DNA of 51,763 bases from CAZSRL01 sp964609615 (GTDB taxonomy: Bacteria > Bacillota_I > Bacilli_A > RF39 > UBA660): NCBI GenBank assembly GCA_964609615.1, contig CAZSRL010000004.1:1-51763 (forward strand), written 5' to 3'. The notes under the pieces were generated by a model. The model did no database searches, was not told where the DNA came from, and saw nothing but the letters and a program-made list of their open reading frames with translations. Below are positions 1-8,180 of this stretch, piece by piece; positions within the stretch are counted from its first letter, which is position 1; each line of letters opens with the position of its first letter. Both the position numbers and the translations under genes were made by a program.

Positions 1-420
1 AATAGAGAACCAACTGAAGAAGAATTATCTAAGAAAATGAATTTATCTATTCAAAAAGTAAATGAAATAAGAAAAATCAACCAAGAACCGGTTAGTTTAG
101 AAACACCAATAGGAGAAGAAGATGATAGTCACTTAGCGGACTTTATACCAGATGAAGCTATAAAATCACCTGAAGCATATGCTACATATGAAATATTAAA
201 AGAAGAAATGGCTAATGTACTTTTAACCCTAACTAAAAGAGAAGAAGAAGTTTTAGCACTTCGTTTTGGACTTTTTGATGGCTCATGTCATACACTTGAA
301 GATGTTGGAAAACGTTTTGGAGTAACAAGAGAAAGAATAAGACAAATAGAAGCAAAAGCATTAAGAAAATTAAGACATCCATCACGTGCTAAAAAATTAA
401 AGGATTTTTTAATTGACTAG
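1..420 (+). CDS. rpoD: RNA polymerase primary sigma factor, C-terminal part (5' end outside window)
   Basis: This is the last 139 codons of the housekeeping sigma factor; the reading frame is open to the window edge, so the start lies upstream. The visible part holds the end of region 3 (PISLETPIGEEDDSHL-type segment, seen here as SLETPIGEEDDSHLADF) and region 4 with the -35-binding helix-turn-helix (EEVLALRFGLFDG, then TRERIRQIEAKALRKLRHPSR) near the C terminus. Region 4.2 matches the primary sigma family very closely, which separates it from sporulation or ECF sigmas. It overlaps trmK by 8 bases, as in the sigA-trmK arrangement of Bacillus. Very secure call. Confidence 0.97.
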   Translation, partial: NREPTEEELSKKMNLSIQKVNEIRKINQEPVSLETPIGEEDDSHLADFIPDEAIKSPEAYATYEILKEEMANVLLTLTKREEEVLALRFGLFDGSCHTLEDVGKRFGVTRERIRQIEAKALRKLRHPSRAKKLKDFLID

Positions 421-1030
421 CAAAAGATTATTAACTATTTTAAGTTTTATTAATGAAAAAGACTTAATAGTTGATGTTGGATGTGATCATGCATATCTTT
501 CTAAATTATTAGAAAAAAGAGGTCAAAAAAGTATAGCGTGTGATATAGTCCCAGAAATAATAAACAAACGAAAATCAGAAAACTCAAAACTAATTAATTA
601 TTATGTTAGTGATGGTCTAAAAGATATAAAAGAAAAATATGATTATCCTATATTAAGTGGTATGGGTACATTTACTATTCTTAATATAATTAAATCAAGT
701 GTAGTAAATTATAATAAATGTATAATATCATCAAATAGTGATAATGATATATTAAGAAAAGAAATGGTAAAATTAGGTTTTAAAATAACAAAAGAACAAA
801 TTATAAAAGAAAAAGGAAAATATTATAATATAATATTATTTGAAATAGGAAAATGCAACTATACAGAAAAAGAATATTATATTGGTGTTAATCATGTTGA
901 CTTGGATATGTTAAAAGAAAAAAATACTTATTTGTTAAATAAGTATAATAATCTATTAAAAAATATTCCTTTATCAAAACAAAAAGAGTTATTAAAACAA
1001 ATAAAATATTTAATAAATAGTGAAGCGTAA
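413..1030 (+). CDS. trmK: tRNA (adenine(22)-N1)-methyltransferase TrmK
   Basis: A 205-residue class I SAM-dependent methyltransferase that modifies A22 in tRNA. The SAM-binding glycine motif is VDVGCDHAYLSKLL at residues about 20-33, followed by ACDI and, near residue 80, LSGMGTF. The start is a TTG whose bases overlap the rpoD stop; an AAAGGA-like site lies just upstream, and translation is probably coupled to rpoD. The position directly after the primary sigma gene is the usual one in Bacilli and supports the identity. Length is slightly short for the family (about 230). A rho-independent terminator follows. Confidence 0.9.
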   Translation: MTSKRLLTILSFINEKDLIVDVGCDHAYLSKLLEKRGQKSIACDIVPEIINKRKSENSKLINYYVSDGLKDIKEKYDYPILSGMGTFTILNIIKSSVVNYNKCIISSNSDNDILRKEMVKLGFKITKEQIIKEKGKYYNIILFEIGKCNYTEKEYYIGVNHVDLDMLKEKNTYLLNKYNNLLKNIPLSKQKELLKQIKYLINSEA

Positions 1031-1033
1031 TGT

Positions 1034-1064
1034 AAAATACAATGTAAATCATTGTATTTTTTTA
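1034..1064 (+). terminator. Terminator of rpoD-trmK
   Basis: Inverted repeat AAATACAATG / CATTGTATTT with a 5-base loop followed by a run of T. It closes the rpoD-trmK unit. Confidence 0.85.
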
Positions 1065-1082
1065 AGTTAAAGTATTGTTTTT

Positions 1083-1091
1083 TGATATAAT
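1083..1091 (+). promoter_or_regulatory. Extended -10 promoter for the anchored glycan-binding-like protein
   Basis: TGATATAAT gives an extended -10 (TG-N-TATAAT) 27 bases before the start codon. No good -35 is visible. The SD is GAGGGA. Confidence 0.5.
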
Positions 1092-1117
1092 TAAATTAAG
1101 AAAAAGAGGGATAGTTA

Positions 1118-2479
1118 ATGAAAAGTAAAAAAAAGATATCTTTAATTGTAGGATTAGTCTTAGTTATTTTATTAGGAGGAGGATATGTAGTTTATACTAA
1201 ATTCTTTAAAGAAACAAACAATGCTACAAAACAAGAAAAAAAGATAGTAGAAAAGAAAGATGAAACAATTGATTATGCTAAATATAACAAGTTAGCACAT
1301 ACTTCATATTTAGAAGAATATACAAAAATGGTAAACAAATACGGAAACTATAAACTTGTAATACCTAAAGGAGAAGAACCAACAAAAAAGGATAAATCTG
1401 ATTCAGAATATGATGAAGCAGAGTGGCAAGTTGTTGAGGGTGTATGGGGATTAGAAGTGTTTGACTCAAATAATGATGGAATTGATGAAATGGTAATTAT
1501 GTATAATCCTCCATATTCTGATACTTCAATAGCAAATGCTAAAATGTATACATATGACTATAAAAATCAACAAATAAAAGAATTATTGGATAATGAAATT
1601 GGAATACATTTTGGACAAAGTGATGTTAGTAATAATTTAGGGTTTGGATTGATTGATGGTAATACATATTTAAGACTTGATAAAGATGAAAAGTATGAAA
1701 CGTATTATACACTAGATGAAAATAATAATTTAGTGAAAAATACATTTGAATATATTGGCAAAGAAAAAGATGATAATCCATGGCATATAGATAAATATTA
1801 TTTTAACGACAAAGTAATTACTAAAAAAGAATATGATGAAATCCATAAAAAATATGGAAAAGAAATAAGCTTTATTCCACCATATTTTGGTTACGATGAA
1901 GAATATTGTGATGATTATGGTGTTGATAATATATTTGACTTAAATAATTACTTATGTGTAAAAGAACAAAGAACTAAGAGTACAAAAACATATTTAGAAA
2001 ATAATGAATATTTAAAAGCTACAAATAATTTTGAAGTTGCAAATTCTAGTTCAACTTATAAAATTAAACCAACTGAATATGAATGGTCAGATTATTATTA
2101 TAATAATGTAATTGATAATGATAAAAAAACAGCTTGGGTATCTGGAACAAAAAATAAAACAAGTGTTGGACAATATTTAATGTTAGGTTTTATACAAAAA
2201 AGACTATATAACGGAATTAAAATATCTAACGGATATATGAAAAATCAATATGTTTATGATACTAATGCTAAGGCAACTAAAATAAAAGTTATTTTTGATG
2301 ATAACACTAGTGAAGAATTTGATATTAAAAATACTAAAAAGTATAAAGATAATATTCATGAATTTAAATTTAGTAAACCTAAATTAAGTAAAACAATAAA
2401 AATTGAAATATTAAAACAAGAAAATGGAAAGAAAACAGATGATAATAACGTTGCTATAACTGAAGTAACACCATTTTAA
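1118..2479 (+). CDS. Membrane-anchored protein with C-terminal NADase-type glycan-binding-like domain
   Basis: A 453-residue protein with one N-terminal hydrophobic segment (residues about 7-26) and no lipobox, so it probably stays anchored with the rest outside the cell. The middle region (about 90-300) contains an acidic loop DSNNDGIDE that resembles a calcium-binding or EF-hand-like turn and is otherwise unrecognised. Residues about 315-453 look like the beta-sandwich annotated as NADase-type glycan-binding domain: VIDNDKKTAWVSG, then LGF, GIKISNGYMK and KIKVIFDDN follow the order typical of that domain. The domain suggests binding to cell wall or glycans; substrate unknown. The gene stands alone between two terminators. 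The domain call is from memory of its motif pattern. Confidence 0.7.
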   Translation: MKSKKKISLIVGLVLVILLGGGYVVYTKFFKETNNATKQEKKIVEKKDETIDYAKYNKLAHTSYLEEYTKMVNKYGNYKLVIPKGEEPTKKDKSDSEYDEAEWQVVEGVWGLEVFDSNNDGIDEMVIMYNPPYSDTSIANAKMYTYDYKNQQIKELLDNEIGIHFGQSDVSNNLGFGLIDGNTYLRLDKDEKYETYYTLDENNNLVKNTFEYIGKEKDDNPWHIDKYYFNDKVITKKEYDEIHKKYGKEISFIPPYFGYDEEYCDDYGVDNIFDLNNYLCVKEQRTKSTKTYLENNEYLKATNNFEVANSSSTYKIKPTEYEWSDYYYNNVIDNDKKTAWVSGTKNKTSVGQYLMLGFIQKRLYNGIKISNGYMKNQYVYDTNAKATKIKVIFDDNTSEEFDIKNTKKYKDNIHEFKFSKPKLSKTIKIEILKQENGKKTDDNNVAITEVTPF

Positions 2480-2480
2480 A

Positions 2481-2506
2481 ACAGAATATTTATATTCTGT
2501 TTTTTA
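2481..2506 (+). terminator. Terminator after the glycan-binding-like protein
   Basis: ACAGAATA / TATTCTGT stem with a 4-base loop and T5. The stop codon of the opposite-strand yqfQ remnant (2504-2506) overlaps its 3' edge. Confidence 0.85.
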
Positions 2507-2820
2507 TTGAAAAAAAGTTAAAGAACTATTTTTATTTATTTTTTTTGTAACTTTTTCTTCGCTTTTAACATTATTTTCTTTTGTTGTTTTTATATTTTTT
2601 TCCTCATCTTTTTTATCGGAATTATTCCCCATTGCAGAGTACATATTAAGCATTGTTTTAGCATTGTTAAACATTGGTTTAACTTGATAATATAAAGGTA
2701 TTGTTTTGTTTATAAAACCAAGTGTTTTACCTGCTCCCCCCCTAGAATTTTAGTTAATGATAGTCCTTGTTTAGAACCTGATAATAAACTAAAAGGGCCT
2801 AATAAGTTATTTCCAAACAT
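2504..2820 (-). pseudogene. yqfQ: YqfQ/VrrA-like protein, interrupted by a frameshift in a G7 tract
   Basis: On the minus strand an ATG at 2820-2818 follows a good SD (TAGGTGAG). The frame reads MFGNNLLGPFSLL...LTKILGG and then runs into a tract of seven G (plus-strand C at 2736-2742), after which it stops within about a dozen codons. If the tract had eight G, the frame would continue without stops to a TAA at 2506-2504 and give 105 residues (GAGKTLGFINKTIPLYYQ, then KPMFNNAKTMLNMYS, then a lysine-rich tail). This pattern (G-rich N terminus, YxQVKPM, charged tail) fits the YqfQ/VrrA family, whose gene lies near sigA in Bacillus. The break may be a true mutation, slippage-based variation, or a sequencing error in the homopolymer. 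Confidence 0.7.
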
Positions 2821-2906
2821 AAATACTCACCTAATATATTTTATTCATTTATGTTAAAAAAGATATAAAAATACTAATATTTTTAATTTATTTATTAAAA
2901 TATGTA

Positions 2907-2915
2907 TGTTATAAT
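2907..2915 (+). promoter_or_regulatory. Extended -10 promoter for pilC-pilD
   Basis: TGTTATAAT forms an extended -10 about 32 bases upstream of the pilC ATG, followed by a strong GAGGAGG ribosome binding site. The -35 region is not distinct. Confidence 0.55.
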
Positions 2916-2946
2916 TTAATAGTAGAATAAGAGGAGGTATATTAAG

Positions 2947-4731
2947 ATGTCTAAAAAAAAGACTGGATTTTTAAAGTTAATATATCTCGGGGGGAAGATG
3001 TTTGTTTCAAACCTGTTTATTTATCCAAAGAATTTTATAACAGGTGTTTTGTCATGTTTTGATATTTTAATTTCTCTTATTTTAAGTATATTCTCATTTT
3101 TTGGAATAGGTATTTTAGCAGTTTCTTATCAAGTTGGTAAGTTTGTATTATTTATAGGAAATATAGTTTGGAATTATTTTATTAAATATATATATATACT
3201 TATTAAAAAAATATTTGGTTGGATATTTGGTGGTTTAGGTTTTTGTTTAAAGTATATTTTCTATACAATACCAATGGAAATTAAAAAGAAAAATGATATA
3301 GCAAGAGAAAAAAAACAAAAAGAAAATGAATTAAAAAGAAAGATAAAAGATGATAAAAAAGCAAACAAAAAGAATAATTTTAATTCTCTTAGCAATTATT
3401 TTAAAGAAAAATTTCTTAATTCTTCAGTAGCAAGATATTATAGAAGTCAAAAGTATAAAGATTTAAAAGTTTTAGGTATAGAAAATATCGGTGTTGAGAA
3501 AAAAACTGTTCAAAAACAAATGTTTAAATATATAGCTAAAAATAGAGAAGGAAGAATATTTACTGGTTATTTTGGAGCTTTTTCTAAATTAGATTGTTAT
3601 TCATACTTATTAGATGAAGGTTATGAAGTATATAAAATTGAAACTAGTCAAATGATTAATTTTATACATGGAGAAAATGCATTATTTAAAGTAAGAATGA
3701 AACCAAAGGACTTAATATTTTGGTTAACACAATTATCAACTTATATTAAAAGTGGTATTCCTCTTACAGATGGTGTTAAATTATTATCTCAACAAGATAA
3801 AAGAAAGAAATATAAAAAGACATATGATTCATTAATATATGAACTTACTATGGGAGAAAGTTTTGCTGATGCATTAGAAAAACAAGGAAATGTTTTTCCA
3901 GGGCTTTTAATCAACATGATTAAAGCAAGTGAATTAATAGGAGATATTGAGGGAACGCTTGATGATATGGCTGAATACTATGAAGAAATTGAATCAACAA
4001 GAAAAGAAGTAATTAACGCTATGACATATCCATCAATTGTACTTATATTTTCACTAGTAATTGTTACATTCATTTTAACGTATGTTGTTCCAAAATTTGT
4101 TGAAATATATGCTAGTGCTGGAGTAACACTTAATCCTTTAACAGCGGCTATTTTAGCTCTTTCTAACTTTTTACAATCAAATTATTTATATTTATTACTT
4201 GGGATTGTAGTAGTTGTATTAGCGTTTAGACTTTTATATACTAATATTAAAGCATTTAAAACTGTTGTTCAGTTTATATTAATGAAAATGCCTGTTATTG
4301 GTAAAATAATGATATATAATGAAATAACACTATTTTCTAAAACATTTAGTGCTTTACAAAAAAGTAATGTTTTATTAACAGAAAGTATGGATATATTAAT
4401 TAAAATAACTAATAATGAAATATATAAAATGATAATGAGAGAAACAATTACTAATTTAGTAAAGGGTAACAAAATAAGTGATACGTTTAAAGGTAATTGG
4501 GCAATACCAGAGGTTGCATACTATATGATTGTAACTGGGGAAAGAACTGGAGAACTTGCTGAGATGCTTGATAAAGTTGCTAAGTTTTATCAAGTTCAAC
4601 AAAAAAGTATGGTTAATACTTTAAAAAGTTTTATTGAACCAATAATGATTACTTTCCTTGCAATAGTAGTAGGTGGTATAATAATAGCAGTTATTGTTCC
4701 AATGTTTGGATTGTATACAGAATTAATATAA
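2947..4731 (+). CDS. pilC: Type IV pilus / type II secretion F-family inner membrane protein (PilC/ComGB-like) with N-terminal extension
   Basis: A 594-residue platform protein for pilin or pseudopilin assembly. Residues about 255-590 hold two T2SSF repeats: the first begins LIFWLTQLSTYIKSGIPL and includes LINMIKASELIGDIEGTL, the second begins NEITLFSKTFSALQKSNVLL and includes YYMIVTGERTGELAEML, and long membrane segments follow each. Unusually, residues 1-115 form an extra block of hydrophobic segments and residues about 115-150 a highly lysine-rich stretch that normal PilC/ComGB (about 340-400 residues) lack. Prepilin peptidase follows 16 bases downstream. No PilB/ComGA ATPase is present in the window, although it is often adjacent. 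Confidence 0.9.
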   Translation: MSKKKTGFLKLIYLGGKMFVSNLFIYPKNFITGVLSCFDILISLILSIFSFFGIGILAVSYQVGKFVLFIGNIVWNYFIKYIYILIKKIFGWIFGGLGFCLKYIFYTIPMEIKKKNDIAREKKQKENELKRKIKDDKKANKKNNFNSLSNYFKEKFLNSSVARYYRSQKYKDLKVLGIENIGVEKKTVQKQMFKYIAKNREGRIFTGYFGAFSKLDCYSYLLDEGYEVYKIETSQMINFIHGENALFKVRMKPKDLIFWLTQLSTYIKSGIPLTDGVKLLSQQDKRKKYKKTYDSLIYELTMGESFADALEKQGNVFPGLLINMIKASELIGDIEGTLDDMAEYYEEIESTRKEVINAMTYPSIVLIFSLVIVTFILTYVVPKFVEIYASAGVTLNPLTAAILALSNFLQSNYLYLLLGIVVVVLAFRLLYTNIKAFKTVVQFILMKMPVIGKIMIYNEITLFSKTFSALQKSNVLLTESMDILIKITNNEIYKMIMRETITNLVKGNKISDTFKGNWAIPEVAYYMIVTGERTGELAEMLDKVAKFYQVQQKSMVNTLKSFIEPIMITFLAIVVGGIIIAVIVPMFGLYTELI

Positions 4732-4747
4732 AAAGGAAGTGGTTTAT

Positions 4748-5503
4748 ATGTATATTGCAATAGTTATAATAGTAAGTTTATTATTAGGAAGTTTTTATGC
4801 TTGTATAGGTTATAGAATACCAAACAAAGTATCAATTATTAAACCAGGTAGTTATTGTCCTAAGTGTAAAAAGATTTTGAAATGGTATATGAATATACCA
4901 ATATTTTCATATTTGTTTTTAGGAGGAAAATGTTCATACTGTAAAAAAGAAATAAGTATAGTTTATCCCGCAATTGAAATATTTAGTGTAATTTTAATAC
5001 TACTTGCATATTTAACATTTGGTTTTTCACCTAAATTTATTATAGTAGCTGTATTATCAAGTGTATTTTTAATAACAGTTGTGAGTGACTTTATATATTA
5101 TTATATAAGTGATAGAGTTTTAATAACTGGCCTTGTTATACTGGTAATTAATTCATTATTATTTATGGGATTAATGACTACAATTAATTCATTAATAAAC
5201 GCCGCAGTTATGTTTGTAATAATGTATATTATAAAACTACTTGGTGATAAAATATTTAAAAAAGAATCATTAGGCGGCGGAGATATAAAATTAATGGCAT
5301 TAATAGGATTTGCATTAGGTATAATACCTAGTATGTTTGTTATATTTATTGGTTCTTTAATAGCAGTTCCATTTGCTTTATCCACACTTAAAACAAAAAA
5401 AGAGGGAATAGTACCATATGGTCCATTTTTACTAGCGGCATCATTATTAATAATATATTTAAATACCCCTTTTCAAACACTACTAAACTTTTTAGGATTA
5501 TAA
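4748..5503 (+). CDS. pilD: Prepilin peptidase (A24 family, PilD/ComC)
   Basis: A 251-residue polytopic membrane aspartyl protease that cleaves and N-methylates type IV prepilins. Two CxxC pairs (Cys37/Cys40 and Cys62/Cys65) mark the cytoplasmic zinc-binding methyltransferase domain. The catalytic aspartates are Asp114 in VVSD and Asp179 in the GGGD motif. The start at 4748 is preferred because AAGGAAGTGG lies 5-14 bases before it; the earlier GTG at 4739 falls inside that site. It is co-transcribed with pilC; a likely substrate is the pilin-like gene at 40143. Confidence 0.94.
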   Translation: MYIAIVIIVSLLLGSFYACIGYRIPNKVSIIKPGSYCPKCKKILKWYMNIPIFSYLFLGGKCSYCKKEISIVYPAIEIFSVILILLAYLTFGFSPKFIIVAVLSSVFLITVVSDFIYYYISDRVLITGLVILVINSLLFMGLMTTINSLINAAVMFVIMYIIKLLGDKIFKKESLGGGDIKLMALIGFALGIIPSMFVIFIGSLIAVPFALSTLKTKKEGIVPYGPFLLAASLLIIYLNTPFQTLLNFLGL

Positions 5504-5526
5504 AACAAGTTTAATACTTGTTTTTA
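5503..5526 (+). terminator. Terminator of pilC-pilD
   Basis: AAACAAGT / ACTTGTTT stem, 5-base loop, T-rich tail, starting at the last base of the pilD stop codon. Confidence 0.85.
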
Positions 5527-5555
5527 TTTACAAACAAATGTTCTTTTGTTATAAT
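5527..5555 (+). promoter_or_regulatory. Sigma-A promoter for ruvA-tdk-ruvB
   Basis: TTTACA (5527-5532), 17-base spacer, TATAAT (5550-5555), placed directly behind the pilD terminator and 17 bases before the ruvA ATG. Confidence 0.75.
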
Positions 5556-5572
5556 CATAATAGGTGAAGAAT

Positions 5573-6121
5573 ATGTATGATTATATAATTGGAAAAATAA
5601 GTTTAATATCTCCTAATTATATTACAATTGAATGTAATAATATTGGTTATAAAGTTTTTACTCCTAATTCGTATGAGTATAAGGAGGAAGAAATAAATAA
5701 AATATATTTATATTCTCATATAAGAGAAGATGAATATTCTTTATATGGGTTTAAGTCTATTGAAGTAAGGGATATGTTTTTAAAGCTTATTAATGTAAAA
5801 GGTCTTGGGCCTAAAATGGCTCTTCCTATATTATCAACTGGGTCTCTTGACGGTATTAAGGACGCTATTGAAAAAGAAAATATTTTATATTTAACTAAAT
5901 TTCCTAAGATTGGAGAAAAACTTGCTAGACAGATTATATTAGATTTAAAAGGTAAACTTTCTACAACGGAAGCTACTATTAATAATAATGATGAACTTGT
6001 AAGTGCTCTTAGTGGGCTTGGTTATAAACAAAATGATATTAAAAAAGTATTAAAAGAAATAGATTATAATAAAACAATTGAAGTTCAGTTAAAAGATGCG
6101 TTAAAATTATTATTAAAGTAG
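5573..6121 (+). CDS. ruvA: Holliday junction branch migration protein RuvA
   Basis: A 182-residue DNA-junction-binding subunit that targets RuvB to Holliday junctions. The N-terminal OB fold starts MYDYIIGKIS and contains YLYSHIREDEYSLYGF (about 44-60). Two helix-hairpin-helix units follow (LINVKGLGPKMAL at about 73-86 and LTKFPKIGEKLARQI at about 107-122). The C-terminal RuvB-contacting domain (DELVSALSGLGY) lies near residue 140. The ATG at 5573 is chosen because AGGTGA is spaced correctly before it; a GTG nine bases upstream overlaps that site. First gene of a three-gene unit with tdk inserted before ruvB. Confidence 0.96.
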   Translation: MYDYIIGKISLISPNYITIECNNIGYKVFTPNSYEYKEEEINKIYLYSHIREDEYSLYGFKSIEVRDMFLKLINVKGLGPKMALPILSTGSLDGIKDAIEKENILYLTKFPKIGEKLARQIILDLKGKLSTTEATINNNDELVSALSGLGYKQNDIKKVLKEIDYNKTIEVQLKDALKLLLK

Positions 6122-6131
6122 AGGTTATTAT

Positions 6132-6749
6132 ATGGGTAAATTAAATTTATATTTTGCTACAATGAATTCTGGTAAAAGTATTGATCTTATTAGAACTGTT
6201 TATAATTATGAAGAAAATGGTTTTAAAGTGTTAGTTTTAAAACCTGGAGTAGACACTAAAGGAAAAGAAAGTATTGAAACAAGAATTGGTTTAAAAAGAA
6301 AAGTTGATTTTAAAATAAATGAGTTTGATAAAATAATTGATATATTAAAAGGGAATATTGATGGCGTTAAAAGTATTTTTATTGATGAAGCTCAATTTCT
6401 TACTAAAGAGCAAATAAGTGAATTAAATTTAATATCTAAGTCTACTAATATTGATATTATATGTTATGCATTAAGAACAAATTTTAAAATGGAGTTTTTT
6501 GAAGGAAGTAAAGCTTTGTTTGAAATAGCGGATAGTATAAAAGAATTAAAAACATTATGTAAATGTGGTTCTACTGCTAGGCATGTAGGAAGAAAAGTGA
6601 ATGGAGTGTTTAAAACATCTGGTAAAGAGGTTGTAATTGATAAAGAGGATGATGATGTGTTATATGTTCCATTATGCAATAAATGTTATTTAGAACAGGT
6701 TAAAAAAATTGATTTAAATAAAGTAAAGGAGGAATTATATGGAAGATGA
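6132..6749 (+). CDS. tdk: Thymidine kinase (type II)
   Basis: A 205-residue thymidine salvage kinase. It has the P-loop variant ATMNSGKS at residues about 9-16, the DEAQF metal/base motif near 81-85, and the lasso region YALRTNF near 115. Two zinc-binding cysteine pairs are visible, CKCG around 139-143 and CNKC around 181-184. Length matches the family. It ends 11 bases inside ruvB, so translation of the two is probably coupled. Its placement between ruvA and ruvB is unusual, since those are normally adjacent. Confidence 0.94.
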   Translation: MGKLNLYFATMNSGKSIDLIRTVYNYEENGFKVLVLKPGVDTKGKESIETRIGLKRKVDFKINEFDKIIDILKGNIDGVKSIFIDEAQFLTKEQISELNLISKSTNIDIICYALRTNFKMEFFEGSKALFEIADSIKELKTLCKCGSTARHVGRKVNGVFKTSGKEVVIDKEDDDVLYVPLCNKCYLEQVKKIDLNKVKEELYGR

Positions 6750-7734
6750 AAGAATAATATCTAATCATAGTTTAGAGGCTGATACATATGAAAAATCTAT
6801 TAGGCCTGATAGTTTAGATGAATATATTGGTCAAAATGAAGTAAAGGATAATATAAGTGTTTTTATTAAGGCTGCATTAATGAGAGAAAGTACTCTTGAT
6901 CATGTATTATTATATGGTCCTCCTGGTTTAGGTAAAACAACTCTTGCTCATATTATTGCGAACGAAATGGGAACTAATATTAAAACAGCAAGTGGACCTG
7001 CTATTGAAAAAAGTGGTGACTTAGCGGCAATTTTATCCACTCTTGAACCAAATGATGTATTATTTATTGATGAAATACATAGAATACCAAAATATATTGA
7101 AGAAATATTATATAGTGCTATGGAAGATTTTAAATTAGATATTATAATAGGCGGTGAAGGAAGTAATAGAAGTGTTAAAATAGAGCTTCCTAAATTTACT
7201 TTAGTAGGAGCAACAACAAGGGCTGGAGATTTATCTTCTCCTCTTAGAGAAAGATTTGGAATAGTTTTGAAGTTACAGTTCTATACTGAAAAAGAACTCT
7301 CAGATATTGCTAAAAGAACTGCTAGAGTACTTAATATAAATATAGATAATACTTCTGCTTCTATAATAGCGTCTCGTAGTAGAAAAACTCCTAGAATTAC
7401 AAATAGACTTATTAAAAGAATAGCCGACTATGCATTAGTAGAAGGAAATGGAATAATAGAAAAATCTATTACACAAAAAGCTTTAACAAAACTAAAAGTA
7501 GATGATAGTGGACTTGATGATATAGATATAGAATATTTAAAAGCTCTTATTAATAATTTTTCTGGAGGTCCTGTAGGAATAGAAAGTATAAGTGCTCTTA
7601 TAGGAGAAGAAATAACAACTACTTCTGATGTTATTGAACCTTATTTATTACAATCTGGTTTTATTAAAAGAACTAATCGTGGAAGAGTCGCAACTGAAAA
7701 AGCATATGAACATTTAAAAAAAGATATTATTTAA
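6739..7734 (+). CDS. ruvB: Holliday junction branch migration helicase RuvB
   Basis: A 331-residue AAA+ motor that drives branch migration with RuvA. It shows SIRPDSLDEYIGQ near residue 20, Walker A GPPGLGKTT near 60, Walker B LFIDEIHRI near 110, the sensor-1/box VII region ATTRAGDLSSPLRERFG near 160-176, and the C-terminal winged-helix domain with GLDDIDIEYLKAL and GGPVGIESISALIGE. The SD AAAGGAGG lies within the tdk 3' end. The last 8 bases overlap the convergent yrzE gene inside a bidirectional terminator. Confidence 0.97.
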   Translation: MEDERIISNHSLEADTYEKSIRPDSLDEYIGQNEVKDNISVFIKAALMRESTLDHVLLYGPPGLGKTTLAHIIANEMGTNIKTASGPAIEKSGDLAAILSTLEPNDVLFIDEIHRIPKYIEEILYSAMEDFKLDIIIGGEGSNRSVKIELPKFTLVGATTRAGDLSSPLRERFGIVLKLQFYTEKELSDIAKRTARVLNINIDNTSASIIASRSRKTPRITNRLIKRIADYALVEGNGIIEKSITQKALTKLKVDDSGLDDIDIEYLKALINNFSGGPVGIESISALIGEEITTTSDVIEPYLLQSGFIKRTNRGRVATEKAYEHLKKDII

Positions 7735-7745
7735 TATCTTTTTTA
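7716..7745. terminator. Bidirectional terminator shared by ruvB and yrzE
   Basis: A(7)GATATTA / TAATATCT(n) inverted repeat with a 2-base loop. It works on both strands because A-runs and T-runs flank it. It lies inside the coding ends of both convergent genes. Confidence 0.75.
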
Positions 7746-8101
7746 TTATTTATATTAATTCCAAACATACCACCCATAGTACTTGATAAAAGTAATATTA
7801 AAAAATATAAAATAATATTAATTTCTATATTACACTTTAATATAAGTGAAATTATAAATAAAAGACATATATTAATACCACCAATTAATAAACCATTTAA
7901 ATAACCTTTAGAGTTATTTCTTAAAGCCATATAATAGCCGCAGTACATAAATAAAATAATAATAAAAATAAAACTAATAATATTAATTATATTATAACTA
8001 ACTATATTAAAATAACTTAAAGTAGTACTAATGATTAAAAATATCAATAATATTAAAAAAAATAATGCTATATTTTTTAATATAATCATTTTTTTATTCA
8101 T
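7727..8101 (-). CDS. yrzE: TIGR04086-type small membrane protein (YrzE-like)
   Basis: A 124-residue protein made of four hydrophobic helices (about 8-30, 38-58, 68-88, 94-115). The third helix follows NSKGYLNGLLIGG and the last carries GGMFGIN, a pattern typical of the TIGR04086 family (Bacillus YrzE). A strong SD (AAAGGGGG) precedes the ATG. Function is unknown, but the neighbourhood with ruvAB, a DUF421 protein (YrbG) and spoVB matches the Bacillus yrzE-yrbG-spoVB cluster, although the orientation is different here. It converges on ruvB with an 8-base overlap. Confidence 0.75.
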   Translation of the reverse strand: MNKKMIILKNIALFFLILLIFLIISTTLSYFNIVSYNIINIISFIFIIILFMYCGYYMALRNNSKGYLNGLLIGGINICLLFIISLILKCNIEINIILYFLILLLSSTMGGMFGININNKKDIK

Positions 8102-8180
8102 ATTATCCCCCTTTAATAAAATAATATTAAATTGTTTAAAAAAATATGTATTTATACATAATAAATATAGGAGGTTTAAT

